Part shown: positions 39,801 to 54,203 of the stretch, in pieces
Layout: each line of letters starts with the position of its first letter
How positions within the stretch are numbered: position 1 is the first letter of the stretch
Source: Campylorhamphus procurvoides
Taxonomy: Eukaryota > Chordata > Aves > Passeriformes > Dendrocolaptidae
DNA: 64,000 nucleotides
Assembly (NCBI GenBank): GCA_013396655.1
Contig: WBMV01000122.1
Coordinates: forward strand, 1,178,686 to 1,242,685
Direction: 5' to 3'
Made by a program: the position numbers and the translations under genes
The notes under the pieces: model-generated
Databases searched by the model: none
What the model was told of the DNA's origin: nothing
The model's input: only the letters and a program-made list of their open reading frames with translations

Positions 39801-42800
39801 TGCTCAGGCATGAAATCCTAACTTTAGATGTCCCCCATATGCCAAACAGCAATGAGAGATTGGTTTAAAGAGAGCTTTACGTTACCTACATCCTCATGGT
39901 GCTTTACTTCTTATACAAAAGTAGTTTTCCAATAAAATATTAAGGATGATTAAATTTATTGAGTTTACTTTGTTCATTGCTCTGTATGTTCCAATCCAAA
40001 TAATGTTGTGAAAGTGAAAGAGCATTTTGATGTTATTATGGACTCAAAATAGCGTATAGTTTTTAGATACAGGAATCAAAGAAAAGTGACAAACTCACTG
40101 TGAATTGTGTCTAAATTTAGTAGGTGGCTTGAACTAACAACCAACCAAAAATTCTAATGTTTGAGTCAGCTTTGTCATCCTGCTACTACATTTTCCTGAG
40201 TTTAACTTTGGTTGGACTTGAGTTTATTCTCCTCTAGTTATTTTGCCTGAAGGGTGCTCTGGAATTAAAAGGGTGTTCCAGGGGTGAACTCGGTTATTTT
40301 TAGGGAGGTTAAACATCTGGATGCTCACTACAAAATCTTTTCCAGGAAGGCATTTTTTTCCTGAGCAAGAAATACCAGCAGAAATATAAATGCAGCCCAA
40401 CCATGTGCCATCTCTGCCTTCCCAGGGCACTGTGGTATTTTCAGACTGGTCTGTTGCTTAAGGTACCTCTGGGGATTACAGGAGGATATTGGGAGGATTT
40501 AGCTCTGTAGTATTTTTGTAGGTGGCTTTGAGACTTCAAATCCAGAACAGGGACAGAACTGAGCAGAGCAATGGTTAGGGGGGACATAAGGAATAAGTTT
40601 GCAATGTGTTTAAGACTCCAGGTATTTGCGTTCTAGATGGGGGGGGAAGTAGATTTTTGATTGAAAAAAATGGTTCTGTCACTGTTAAAAAGTTTTCTGG
40701 AGTCAGAAATCTCAAAAATGTTATGGGTGCAATATAGGCTTTAGGATAGAAAACTTAAAATTGTATACAACAGTTCTAAGGTGTTCCCATGTATGTTGTA
40801 CATGTATGGGGGAAAAACCTCAATAAAGGTGTGAACTTAAACTAATTAAATGTGTTTAACTTAAACAACTTCACAGAGAAGCAGACTTCTGGTTTATGAG
40901 TTCTCTTACACCCTTGATTATGCAGAATACAGCTTTTACACTGGCTGTCTCGCTGGATCCTTGAGTGGCCAGATTAAAAGCCTTATGCAAATACACTGAT
41001 GTATTATGAAAATCCAGATTTCAGCAATACTGATTTCTGAAACATTGCATTTGCTGCTCAGGGGGATTCTTCTCCCTCCACAGTTCCCAGTGCTGCTTAG
41101 AGAACTGTGACATCCCCTTTGCATTTTCTAATACATTTTAAGTATCTTTAGCTCTATATACATTGTTTTTTCCTTAAGCAGGAAAACTTCAGCTTTTCAA
41201 ATGTTAGTTCATTACTACTCTAGTTTTCTAATATTGTTGGTATAATTGTAAATACACTTCTGGTGAGAGGCAATTTTTGTAACTAACTGATGTGTGGGTG
41301 TTTTATGGACCCCTTGAGGATATCAAACCCTCTTGTATTTATGCACTGAAAAGCTTCTGCCTCTCCAGCTGTGTGTTTGCTGGTGTGATAAGAGATTGCT
41401 CCTCCCCACAAATAGAGTTTTATTTCACTTGTTTACATGGTGGTGGCAGGAGGCTGTTAGTGAGCTGAAAAGCCTGTTTTGTTGACTTGAAATGCTTAAA
41501 TCTGGTCACTAACTTTGATTTGTATTTCGTTATTTACTACATACATTACATGAAAATGTGAGTTGAAACAGATGGTGAAGGATCAGCATTTAGGCTTCCA
41601 GCATGTCAAATTTCCTGGAAAGCCGAGTCCTCTGCTGTGGCATCACAGCCTGTCTCCAAAACCACGTCGTGGTTGCCTTAGAGTAGCTCCTGTAAACCAG
41701 GCATGCCCTGAGCCCTGCTGAGCCTGCTGCTCCAGGGACACCCCCTGGAGCCCACCAGGTCTGTTTGTCCTAAAGGCATTGAGCTATTCAGTCCCTAATC
41801 CTTAGGGAAACTGCTTCAAGTCATGGCAAAAATTGGAGGCTCTTGTTGCCGTGGGCTTCAGGATTCATACAAAGCTGTCAGTTTGCACTTCTCAAGGCAG
41901 TTCTGTTGGAGGTGGGAAGAACAGAAGTTACCCTGCCTTGCAGTTATGTTTGCCTTCCTATCCGTGTGGCTGGAATTGTCAGGACTTTCAGCAGCACCTG
42001 AAAAATGGGCAGCTCCTGGCAGGGCTGGCCTGGCTTTCTGTCTGGGTTAGAGTTGTGCTGGTGCAGATCTAATCTGGCTCTGCTGTAGCACTTAATGAAT
42101 ACTGAAGGAAAAGCTGCTCTTCAGAAGGGGATCCCTGCTCTGCTGTGCTGCAGATTGTCTGGCCCACAACACCCATTAAATGAGTACAGCTTGGATTAAT
42201 GAAATAAAAGGAATGTTACACCAAGAGGGGGATGGGAACAGGACTGAGCAACTTGGGTCCTTTTGCCTTGGAGTGTCACTTGTACATTTAGGATGACTGG
42301 GGCAGATTAGTGGGTGAACTGAAGTAGGAGAGAAACCACTTCCCTGTCTAATGTTCTCTATATGCCTTTACAGGGACATTTGCTTCTTAAAAGGCAAACA
42401 TTTTGTCCAGTAAAAATAATCTTTCAGTTTTCATTTGGGATTTCTAGTAGCTTTTGAACCTGGTTTGAACTTGGGCTTGCAGAAGTCTTACAGACCCCCT
42501 CTGTGTTGTCTGATGCTGGATTGGGGGTGTTCATTTCAATTCTGTGTTTGTAGAAGTAGAATGGTACGTGGTGAAACAACAATTTCTCCCTGATAAAAGA
42601 AGTTGAATTTTCAAGTGGCTGTAATTTGATGCTGGGCAAATATAAATTTCACTTGGTCTTTTACATGAAGACTCATATAACTCAGTTTGTCCAAAAGGTT
42701 TATGTGATGCACTATTGAAGACATGGCAGCTGCTGTTAAAAAAATGTGCTGTTACTAAGCATTTCAGCATTTGGAGATTGAGCTCACCATGTGAGATGGC

Positions 42801-45800
42801 TCTAATAATCTGTCTGAACATTAGCATTTCATTAAACCTCAGCTGTTTGGAATAAATGAGTACAAAAGAGCAGTAGGACATGTTCCCTTTCTTTTTCTTG
42901 TTTCTCAGGAAGAAAATAAAGCATAGTGGATAGTACATTTGGAACTGGTCCATTTGGGGTTTGTGTTCTTTGGGTTTAGGTTCCCCCCAAAAGCACAATG
43001 CACAAAAATGAAAGAACTGCCACCTCTTGTGTTGTCAGTGGGTTTTGTGTGACTGTGGAGATGATAATCAGAAAATAAAATTGGATTTGAAAGGGAAAAC
43101 ATTGTTCAACTGGATCAATTTGTTTGGTGTTGGGAAAGAGTGTGAATTCCCCTATTGTTAGGAACACAATTTTAGGTCATTTTAATCTCATAGTTCCCCC
43201 ATGTGGTGTTTCCTTTTGCCTGGGCTCTGGCTTCTCCCCTTCCTGTGTGTTTTTCTAGGCTAAATAAACTCCATTCTTATCTCTCCTAGTCATCTTAGAA
43301 ACTCTTTGCTGCACTCATCCCAGGGCCGGGCTCCACTCTCCTTCCTGGCCTGGATGGATTGTGTGCTCTGACACAGGATGATCAAAAGGAGGAGAAACAA
43401 AGAGAACACCTCAGGAAAAAAAATTGTGACTACAGAAGTGTCTATCCAAAATACTGGTGTTAGTAGGCTGGGTAGTATGGGGAAATCATAATGCTCATCA
43501 TGTAAAACCTTAATTGACTTCTGGACTAAATCATATGCAGTTTTTAGAGTCAGTTCATATGCATTTAGTGCCATGCTAACCATTGAAGTGGAGTTTTGGT
43601 TCTGAGCTTCTGGTGCCCTGAGTCACCAAGCCTTTGGCACAGGGGCCTTGGGAACAGGCTCTGTTTGTGTGCAATGTGTTGTTTTGGTGCTTTGTGCTCA
43701 GGAATTTGCCTCCTGTAATAAATACACATCGCTCTGATTTGTTTGTTTGGGTTTGCTGTCTGCCTCAGTAAAACAGTCTTTCCTTGCCATTGGTTAAGAG
43801 ACTCCGTGCAGTGTGTCCTGTGCCTGTGGGTGTGAGTTGCATCAGAACAGAAAGAAAATGCCAGTTTTAACCTTCATTTCCCCCTCTACTGCCTCCGTTG
43901 TAACTGAACTAATCATGGGAATCTGGTGTGTTCAAGCACAGCTTTGTGCCTTCTCTCTGGGTGGGATCCATTCCGTAGTGAAAAGCTGCTGTTGGACACA
44001 CTGGTCATGGAGATCCTGGTGATGCTTGGATTTCTTTGCATGTTCAAGGAGTTTATTCTGCAGAAAGAAGTTACCCTGCATTTGCTTTTCAAACAGCAAA
44101 TTATGTTGCTGTTTGATTTTTTAAATTTATTCTAGAATTGTATTTCTGGTTTAGTGAAGAGCAGTGCATTATTCCTACAAATGAAGCACTGGAACCGTGG
44201 AATATTATCATTATGATATTACAGGTATGAGATTTTATTTAAAGCTTTTCTTTCTAACTACATGGAAGGTTGTTTTTTTGGTTTTGTTTACATGAATATG
44301 CCTTTTGATTGTATTTGTATGTTTGGAGAATAGATTGATTCAGTTTAGGCATTTGCCTTTGTGTGTGTGCCAGAGTAATCTGACCCAATTGCAGGGCTTT
44401 TGGTCTGCTACAGACACCAGCAGCTTCTTGCAGCCCTGAGGTGACCAAGTGCAGAGCTCAAGTCTCACTGCCCCCCACTCCTCTAGGAAGAGTTAAAGTC
44501 TGAGTGCCACAGTTTTAAAGTACTCTGAGACTGGTCCAGTTCTGTGAGCTTATTCTGGTGGTCTGGGAATATCTGGTAGAGAAGGTTGGGGTTAGGTTTT
44601 TTGTTTGTTTTCTTCTCTTTGGGGTTGGTTTGGTTTTTCTAGTGAAAATGTAATTTATGGTGTGTATGTAAGAGAATGTTACAAAACACAGACTGTCCTC
44701 TTTTATATGATTATTGACATGGTTAATGAGCTTTTCTATTAAGTATCAAAAGACTTACACAGATCAAAACATAGATGGGAACCCAAGGTGGAGGTTTTGG
44801 GGAGTTTTTACCTTCCTGTAACTCATGAAGTGCCCTCAAGTGAAAGCCAGTGCTGACAGCTGTGTCTGATGCAGAGCTGTGCTGCCAAGGCATTGAAAAC
44901 TCCTGCTTGCATGTATGATTGGGGTGTAAATTGATACCTTTATAACCCAGGAGGGTCTTAGCCATGAGAATTGCAGAAAGCTTTCCTGCACCAGGGGTGA
45001 CCACTGATGGTTCCAAAGGGCCCTTCCTGAGAGCACAGCGTTATTTGGGTCATGGTGAGGCTCTCTAACATAGAACTGCAGGCAGCTTGCACAGTGGTAC
45101 TTTGTACACTTAAATTACAGTAACCACACCCTTGATTTGCCTTTTTTCTGATGTAAAAAGGGCTATTTTTTGAAAATTCATACAGTTGAAAGTGGTAATT
45201 TAGATAGAAGAGCTGTTTCAGCAAGTCCTTGGGTAGGCTAAGTATTGGACTGACCTTTGCAGAGTTCACTGCTCTGTTGGAATCTGAAGATTTACACCAA
45301 GAAATATACTTGTGGCTCTGGTGAGAGAGGATTGTGCAGAACAGGTCTGGATTTGACTTCCTGTCTTCTCCCTCCTTCCAGTTGTCCCTTTGATTATTTG
45401 TGGAACATGAAGACAGATTTCTGCATGAGGAAAGTCTTCCTGTGTGGTCAGTTGGTTCTTGTGGCTGAGCTGCAACCTTCTGGCTCATCAGATGTCTCAT
45501 ACATTATATTTATGTACATTTTCATAATTACATACTTATGTCTTGTTCTGACGTCTGCTGATTTTCATTTTTCCATGAAAACATTGTACTCATACTTTTG
45601 TTTGGCAATTTTTGTGGTGCAGCAGCAAGATTTGAATGTATCCTCTGCAGTACCCTGAAGTCTTTTATAAACTATGAAGGCAGCTCCAGACAATACAATT
45701 TCTTTAATTAGCTCAGCAAAGGAGTTTTCTCTCTGATTCTCAAGACACAATCTCTCTATTGGGTGGCCTGTGGCTCAGTGTGTGCTGTGGTGGGACTGTG

Positions 45801-47266
45801 CAGCTGCAGCAGAGGTGTCTGCAGCACTGGGGGTTACACAAGTGCAGCTGCTCGAAGGGCTTGTGGGCACAGGGGACCTGGTGACAGTTCTCAGGAGGTT
45901 TTGTTGGCAGTGTTAGTGCTGCTGCAGGCAGGGCTGAGCTGGCTGAAGGGGGACACAACTTAGAGTGCAGCCTCTTGGACTTCACTGCCTCAGGCTCTCC
46001 ATTTTCAAACTAACATAGGCAAATCCTATCATTAGCTGGAGTCCTTCAGATTTAACTATCAGGAAGGGTAATTGTTTTAAAAATTAAAGCCAGGGCTGTG
46101 CCTTGGCTCAGCAGTTTGCTGGGGCTGCTCTGTAGTAGGATGGCAGAGTTCGGGAAGGAGTTGGCTGATCTGAAACAGCTCAGTTAAAATAAACATGACA
46201 CAACAAAATACAGATTTGAGGAAAACATCCTCTCAGTCTGTGTTTTGATATGGAATGTGTTTTTCTGCATGCTCTTGTTAGTTTAACTCATTGAAATTAT
46301 ATGCCTTCTTCCATGGGGATCCCCTGGTGCAGACATCATTGCATGGATGTTTTGTTCACATTTTCATAAGAAACGTTTGCAATCACAAATACTTGTGATT
46401 CAGTTTCAAAATCTGCTTCTGGAGAGGATTCCTTGGCTGGTGGTGACATGTATTTGGCAGTAAAAGCATGTCCTGCTTTTCATGACTGCTTGTTTTTTTC
46501 TTGCTTTGAGAGAAAAAAAAGAAAGAAAGGGTAGTTTCAAGATCTTTTTTCATTTGTCTGAGTTGGTGCAAAACTCCCAGGCCAGATCAACTGACCAACC
46601 CCTCCTCAGCAGCCCAATGAACCTCAAAAAAGTAATTTGTGTGTGTGGGTACACGAGAGATGAAAGTTATGTATTCTGGGTTGATTTGCAATAATGCTCC
46701 CACGAACAAGTAAAGGATTTTACCTTTCTGTGCAGGGACTGGAACCTCTGCTCCCATTGCTGTGAGGGAACTGCTGCTCCAAGCTGAACATGGGATCTGG
46801 AAATCTTCCAGTAATCCTTAAACATTGTGAAACATGTGGTTCTTTGTTGTGCTGGCAAACAGGTGAGCCTAAAGGGTGGCTCAGATAATGTTTTTAACAG
46901 AATATATTTTTTTTGAGATGGTGTCTCCTGATGCCTCACTGGGCTCACACTTCAATTTCATAGCAAAGTGAGCTCAGAGGAGGGTTTGCTCTTAGCAATT
47001 TAGTTGGGAGCTTAGAATTGGGTTTGGCAGAGAGAGTTTTAGGAAAGCAGCTTTCTGCAAAGGGTAGAAGAGGGAATTGGGGTTTTAAATTGTGTGTGTC
47101 AAAATATATATATGGGATCGAACAGTGTGAAAATGTTGCTCTGAGTCCTCTGCCTGAGAAGCAGCAGAATTGTTCTCTGGTTGGAATCTGAAATGCCTGC
47201 CTGAGCCCTAACCCAGTCTGTAGGAAAGTCTGGGTTTAGTGGGACTTCTCAAATTACTCCTATTCC

Positions 47267-47282
47267 TTTTTTTTTTTTTTTN
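47267..47282. repeat. T15 homopolymer with one ambiguous base
   Basis: Fifteen T followed by a single N at 47282 and then CTTCAG. The N is a homopolymer-length sequencing ambiguity. Confidence 0.9.
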
Positions 47283-50200
47283 CTTCAGACTTGTGTTTTT
47301 TTCCTAACATGATCCATGTTTCCGTAAGTCACTCAGACTTACCAGGCCTTATCTGCACGTGACAAAGAGATGAAACTGTAAACTGACTTTAGAAAACAAG
47401 CTATTCCTTTAAGGTAAGTGAAGCCATGGCAATGTGCTTGTTTTTCCTATGAATCACACCAAAGAATGGAATAGTGTTGAGATATGTTTACAGCTGTGGG
47501 CACCATGACTTCACGCTTAAAATTATACCTTTAACTGTTTCACTCACATTCAGCTTTGGTTTGGCAGCAAGCCTAATGGAGGCTCTTAAATATGTATATA
47601 TCTTGCACAGTTGAAAGAGCCTTTTTACTTATATCCTCGACCTGGAATCCAGGAAAGAAAAAAAGTGCTATTGGTTTTACCTATGGAGTGAGTCCACCCT
47701 CCAACCAAATGAATGTTTGTGCAATTAGCTGTAGTTGATCTCCTTGTCCACAGCAGTGCTCTTCTTTCATGTGCCCCAGGGCCGTGCTCTGGAGTCCTTG
47801 AGTTTGATTTGCTCATCTTAATAAATCATTCTGCAGTGGTGGCTCACACACTCCCTGTGCTGTGGCACAGGAATGAACTGCTCTGAGCAGTGCACTGCCC
47901 TGATCACTGAGTTACCTCACACTTCTGGGGAGGAATGAAATAGTAGCATGCTCTGAAAATGTACAGGCCAGGTGGATTCAGGAAGGGATGAAAAGAGAAC
48001 ACGTGCTTGGGGTCATCGCAGCAGTGGGACGGTGAATGTTGTTTTCTGGGCTGGAGCAGGGGAAGTGCAAAATGCTCTTCAATGTGCCTTGAATTTACCA
48101 ACCAGTATTTCCTGACTTGGTTTGTTCCATTGCTATAGCAATCACTGATGTAATAAACACAGTAAAAAGCTTTTGAAATACATAAACCTCTTGGAGGAGG
48201 GGGAAGTGGAAACCTTGTCCATCCTTGAGTTTGACTTTTAACACCAGATTTCCAGAGGGAACTCCTACCTGGGAGGAGTTTCCTTCCAAAGAGAATTGGG
48301 GTGCATGTTTGGGTAGGCATGGATTATACTCACCCTGGAAGGAGACAGTGGCCATTTAACCATCAGAGGGATGTTTCAAGTGCAGGTGAAGAGTACCAGA
48401 CTGATTAAGTAAATAGGCATGGCTTTTAGTGTGGGCTGAAGAGTATTTGAAGTTTTGTGTGGTCACTTCTCAAGCAGCCACATCTTTCAGAAACTAAAAT
48501 ATGCAAGTGAAGTCATGTATGGATCCATTTTACTCCAGATGAGGCTGGTTATGACAAGCTCCCCATGAATTTTGAAGGTCCTTCTGTAGAGGAGAAAAAT
48601 TGTGGACTAAAATTGTAGTCAGAAAGACTTACATTATATGTTAAGAAAGTCTTCTAATTTCTCCAGTGAATGTTTTAAAACAACAGATGAGGTAAATCCC
48701 TGTCATGAATGATGGATTGCCTTTCCCCAGAGTAAGATCAGTGAATGAAATGATCTCCTTACATTCCCATGAGGGTGAATTTCTGTGAGTCTCTGATAGA
48801 TGTCTGCAAGTTGTAGATTTGGTCCCGTTAAACAAAGCAAAAACTCTTCTATTTTAATCCATCCTTACTCCAGCCTGTCTAGAATGCTCACCTTCCTTTT
48901 AAAGAAAACAAGACTATAATCGTGTAAATTCTTGGATATTATGATCACTGATAAAGGAAAATACATGATGAAATGCAGTATTCTCTCTCCATGTGAACTT
49001 TAGTGAACTTAGCTCATCTGCTGCTCTTCCCACATTGATGGGATTTGTTTGTTGCTCTGTTGTTTGCCTTCTTGTATCTGTACAGTAAATGCAGGGAAGG
49101 CTTGTCTTGCTGCTGTTTTGTATGAGCATCATTCATGTCCAAGGCCTTTAGCATGCATTGCTATGGAAACTTGAGGGCCCAGGCTTCCTGTTCCCTCCTT
49201 GGCAGAGTTGCTCACAGTCACATCCCATGTACCTGTGAGTCAGGGGGGCGATATTTGCTCCTGAAACATCGAGGGGTTGAATTTCCTGGATCATACATTT
49301 AGCAGGCGTCCTATGCAAACAGAAAGAGGTTCTCATTCTAATTCCATAAAACTTCCTTGATGTCTTGGGCAATAATTTGGGGGTACTGAAGCCAATGATG
49401 CTACTGAACAGTCTTTCCTCTTTGATTTTGTGTTCAGAAGCGGGCCAGGTCAGGAATCTGAATCACTTGAGAAAGTTTCCCATTCATTCTTCGTCATTAT
49501 TCAGACAGACAGGTTCCCCAGTCTGGTTTTGGGTATGGTTTTGCAGAGGGTCATGCAGACCCGTTATGGAGAAGAAGAGGTGACTAGAAAAGATGAGAAG
49601 TTGCTTTTGTAATGGCACTGTTGACTTGTGGTGTTTCAGCCTGGCCTGTGGCAGTAGGTTGTGCCAAGGGTGGTGCTCTGCACTGTCATCTGGAGACACG
49701 TTGGTTCCTAGCTCTGTCTTTCTGGGGGTCTTTGTTGAACAAAGTGAGTTGCAGGTACTTACTGCTCAACATGGAGGGCAGAAAGGGTGGTTCTGCTGGT
49801 TTGGAAGGACTGCTACCCAGAAAGTGCTTATCTGGAACGTGAAAACCAGTGCTGGCATTGACTGATTTTCTTGAGTGGAAGTGCAAAATGAAAAAACAGA
49901 ACCAGAGAAATTAAAAAGTAATTACATAATAGGAGAACAGTGGGCAGATGGCAGAGACCTTTTAGGGTGAATGTTCCCAAACACAGGTGAGCTGGGACCT
50001 GGGTACAGGGGGAAAAGAGCTTCACCTGCTCTGCTGGTGCAGAGAAAAGAGCTTGCAAGTGTCTCTAATCTAGCACTATTCCTGTTGTTGTGGTATCTTT
50101 CATGAGCTGGTTCCCATCTTCTTGAGCTGGGAATGAAGTGGGTCTCTGTTCCCTGGGGAATACAGAAGTCATTCATGTTTTCCCAGAAGAGGGGAGAGTG

Positions 50201-53200
50201 CTGCTTGGAACGCCAGCTGTAAGTGGCGGGGTGTGTTTTGCATGGTTGCTGTTTGGGAGTGGTGGTGTGTCCCCACGGGCGGGCATCCCTGGAATTGTTC
50301 TGTAGGTAAGGGGCCATGGAGCAGTCTGTGCCAGGCTGGAGGGCTCGCTGCTTGGATTGTTGTGCAGACAATGCTCTCCCTGTGTGGCTGGGGGCAGACA
50401 CCGAGCATGCAATGGAACAGTGCTCGCTGTGTCTCTGCCCTGGCATGCCTTCGCCGCGGGCTCTCTGCTCCCAGCACTAGCCCATGGAGCTGCCAGAAAT
50501 AGATGCCTAATGGCAGAGGAGTTGTGAAAAATTGATCTCTGCCTTGTCAAGATGCACATTCAGAGTGAGATCTTAACTGGAGGAAGTGTTTGGGAAGCCA
50601 TCTCTCAGTGGCTGGCTGAGAAAAGGGTCTTAAGGCACCAGAGCACTTGGGTTTATAAAGTACTGGGGTCTGATAACTAGCTATTTGTTACTTGACCAAC
50701 TAAGACTGATAGCCTGATCAAAGAACTTCTAAACCCACTTCCTTACATGGATGTTGAATTTCAGGCGTGGTAGCATAAGAATCCTAAAAAATGTACTTCC
50801 CTGGGGAACCCAGTGCTGTGTGTGTCTTTCGAGCAGTGCCCTGTATGTACATGGTAGTCCAGGAGTGGGCTAGTAGTTGTTGTTGTAACGTGGCACACAC
50901 ACGACCTGACTGCAGTCAGTCTTCAAAGGAGCCTTTAGCACGGCCTTACCCAGAATTAATTGTCAGACTGAGAATGAAGAATAAGGATCTTTTCTTTGTG
51001 GACTGTCATGTAGTAAGTACCAAGAATTGCATCTAAAATCAGTATTTAAGTCAAAGGACAGCTATGCACAGGATCGCTACAAGCGTTTTTTGTGCCTAAG
51101 TTTCCATTGCTTGTTCCAAGATTAAATGGTTTTACAGAAATACCTTGTCAGAAGGAAGCTGATTTCCTTGTTATATGTGCAGGGGAGGGCTGGTTAAATG
51201 TGACTGCACAAACCCTACTGCAGCTTCTGAAAAACTTCATTACTGTGAGGTTTTGTTCTGGTTTTGGCTGGTCCCATTAGAGAAGAACGTGGCCCTGATG
51301 CCATGTTTGTCTGTGAGAGTGTGTGAACTGCTCTAAATAAGCCTGTAGGAAAATCCAGTTGTGTGCATGTGGAATCTGTTGGACTTGTAGAGGGTCATTT
51401 AAGTTTCAGTTAAAATTACAAATGGGTTTGTGGATCACTGTCATTTTGAGTAATATTTAAAACTTGGAATTAATCTTACTTTTTGGTTCTTTCTTGTGGT
51501 AGTCCTTTGCTTATTGCCTCTAGCCTAGATTAATGTGTTAGGAAGTGTTTATTTGGGATCAAGGATTTTTAGTGTCTCAATGACCTGTCCATCCAGTCAG
51601 TGGGTTAGGATTTTAGGAAGCAGTTCTAGTTTCAAGTTCTGTGCAGTACCTTATATAATGGAGGCAAAGTAGATGTTACAAAGATGCAGGGGTTTATTAC
51701 AATGAGCTTCGCGTCCATGTTGTAAAGTTATTCTTGGTTTGTTTGTGTGTTCCTTGTGTTGGAAACTTTGGCTGGAATCTGGACGTGCCCGAGCTGCTCC
51801 CTTGGTTCAGCCTGTCGGACAGTGTGTGTTTTGCCTTGTTCTTTTCTCAGCTGCCTCAGGAAGAAGGAAAGTGTGAGTGTATCTCCCTGGCCCTGGTTCC
51901 TGGAATATCAGTGAATGTGAATTTCCCCAGCCCATAACTGTGACAGCAGCACTGAGGATTTTAGATGTCCTGCTGTAAGCTCTCAGTGGGGAGGAGCCAG
52001 GAAGCATCAGTGGGCTGTGCTGAGTGTTCAGGGACACCACTGCACTGCCCCTGTGCAGGATGGAAGGGCTGATTCCCATTTGTCCCTTGCACAGGATGCT
52101 GCTGCTCCCCCCTGCAGCCTGCCAGCAGGTTGGGGTGTGTTAGGTCAGGGTTGAAAATGGGTTTGCATTTACTCAGTCCCTCCCATTGTACCAAAGGGCC
52201 CTCAGTTTCTAATCGAAAACCTGCTGGATTGTGCATGGGGCTGATCTGGGTATCATCTGTATTTTATCTGCTTTGTGAATCTTTTGAACATTTACAGCCT
52301 TGTTTTGACCAGTGTTTAGTAATTGTGGTGAAATGACAGTTTAATTATCCTGGCCTCCAAAGTTGTCACTGGATGATGAATTGCATGGAAAACGTTCATC
52401 TCAAAAGTATTTGCCAATTTGTGAAGATACAGCTTTATGGACATCAGTTACTGGAGTTCAGTGCACAACCCTGGATATGTTTGATACCAGTTGAAATTCC
52501 ACTCAGTCATTTTGCTTTTCTCATAAGTGTGGAGTTTCTGCATATTCTTTTAACAGTGGAGTTGCACTGGAATCCAAACTGAATACAAGAGCTTCCCTTT
52601 GCCCAGGGTTGGGTGAGGGACATAAAACCAGTGTGATTATCCTTAAGCTGTTCTTTCTTGGTGTGGGCTGAGCTGTAACCCCTGGATAAAAATAATATGC
52701 TGTGAACTATATTGTGTAGAACCTGAATGTTCTATATACACAGGTTGTAAGTGCTGAGTTACATGCTCCATGTATTTGCAATTCAGTATCTCGATCTTCA
52801 TGGATCCTTTTAAGACTTCTGTTCCACAGGCTGGAAACTGAAGGTCAAACATGACAAAAAAACTTAAATATATAAAGCTTAAGACTCTCTTTATGTGTTG
52901 GCCAACTTTATGATCAAATAAGATCTGTGCTTTTCACTCTTAGTGTGAGGTTATATTGAAGTTATTTATGGTAATTAGCCAAAGTAGTTTCTAATTTCTT
53001 AAGAGCTTATTCCACAAGTATATAATTTCATTTAAAAGAGGCAGTCTGTTTGTCAGTGATGTTTAATGTTGAATTTCTGTAGCAGAAGATTCACATTTGT
53101 GTTTATATATTAAAAGAAAGTATTTTAAACTGTGTGTCTAGCGGTTTGGTAATTTGCTCTAAATTGCTTTTAAATTGGGAATGGGATGAGTGATTCTGTA

Positions 53201-54125
53201 ACTGTCTTGTGTCTTCATTTTTTATTTGCTCAGTACTACTTAATTTGGAATAATCATGTAATTCAATTATCTTTGTTCCATATCCATAGTCTTGTTGAAA
53301 TTTGGCGTTTTGATTGGTTTTCAGAAATGTTTGGTTATCTCTTTTGTAGGACCATTGGGTGTTGTCCTTGTTCTTTCCCAATCCTTTAGCCCAATCTGTG
53401 GATAACCTGTTGGGAGTGGCAGGGTGGCTCCCCCTGCCCGCTGTGCCCTCCCAGCACGGTGACCCCCTGCTCCATTAGTATTGCTGTTTCCGTGCTTTAA
53501 CAACAGGGTGTTGCAGCAGAAAGTCAAGCCGGAGGAAGCTGGGTTTCACCTCCTGCTGCAATGTCCCTCAGGAATCCCAGATCAGGAGGGCTGCAAGGTG
53601 GAATAGGGATGGAATTATGTGTGGTGTAACAAATGCATATTGCAGCTCAGTGTGAGCTTTGGGCTTTGGTGTTTGGGGGCTGCTTTTGGTTGGCTTTTCC
53701 TCCCCACCCAAGTGAGCCTCAGCTGCCCTACTGCCACTTAGCCATGCTCAGCTGAGGTGGAAGAAGGCTGCTGCAAACACGGGGCTGCCATTGACATGCA
53801 GGGTCACAGTAGTTGCAGTTGTAGCAATTTTAATGAGTTTGAGGGGGAAAAATGTGTGTGTGGTGAGTTCAGAATAAATTACCACAAGGCTTTTGCCTCG
53901 CCCTTTGGTGGTTGTACAGGTTTTGCATGCTATTGCTTTGAATATATTAATTTACAAGGTACAGGTTTTATGTTCCTAGATGAAATGAGACCTTCAGTGG
54001 GAGCTGCCATAAAGATTTGTCATCCAGTTCTCTCTTTGTATTGCAATAAGAAAAAGAATTAGCAAACGGCCCTGGGGAATGGACACTCATGATGACACAC
54101 CTGCCTTCTTCTTTCCTAATTCCAG

Positions 54126-54203
54126 GGCATATTCCCTTGTGGATTCCAGCCAAGTGTCTACCTTCCTGATTTCTATTCTCCTCATAGTCTACGGCAGTTT
54201 CAG
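54126..54203 (+). CDS. SPPL3: SPPL3 coding exon 2 (first transmembrane segment)
   Basis: 78 nt. The acceptor is TTCCAG|GGCAT and the donor is TTCAG|GTAAGA. The first G completes a Trp codon begun in exon 1. It then reads [16 protein letters not shown] followed by ILLIVYGSF, with AG of Arg34 at the end. The hydrophobic stretch is membrane segment 1. Confidence 0.95.

Larger units (their letters stand above)
24531..54125 (+). other. SPPL3: SPPL3 intron 1 (about 30 kb), no supported gene
   Basis: A long first intron, as is typical of vertebrate SPPL3. I read it on both strands and recognised no coding exon, tRNA or clear transposon with ends. It is mostly unique AT-rich DNA with T-runs, a (TA)n(TG)n microsatellite at 27170, and a few GC-richer patches (about 35500-35700, 49980-50480, 53400-53600) that match nothing I know. 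Confidence 0.75.

Noticed and set aside
53757..54062. Cys-rich 101-codon open frame just upstream of SPPL3 exon 2
   Set aside because: It begins with GTG rather than ATG, matches no family I know, and lies in intron 1 with no splice signals supporting it.
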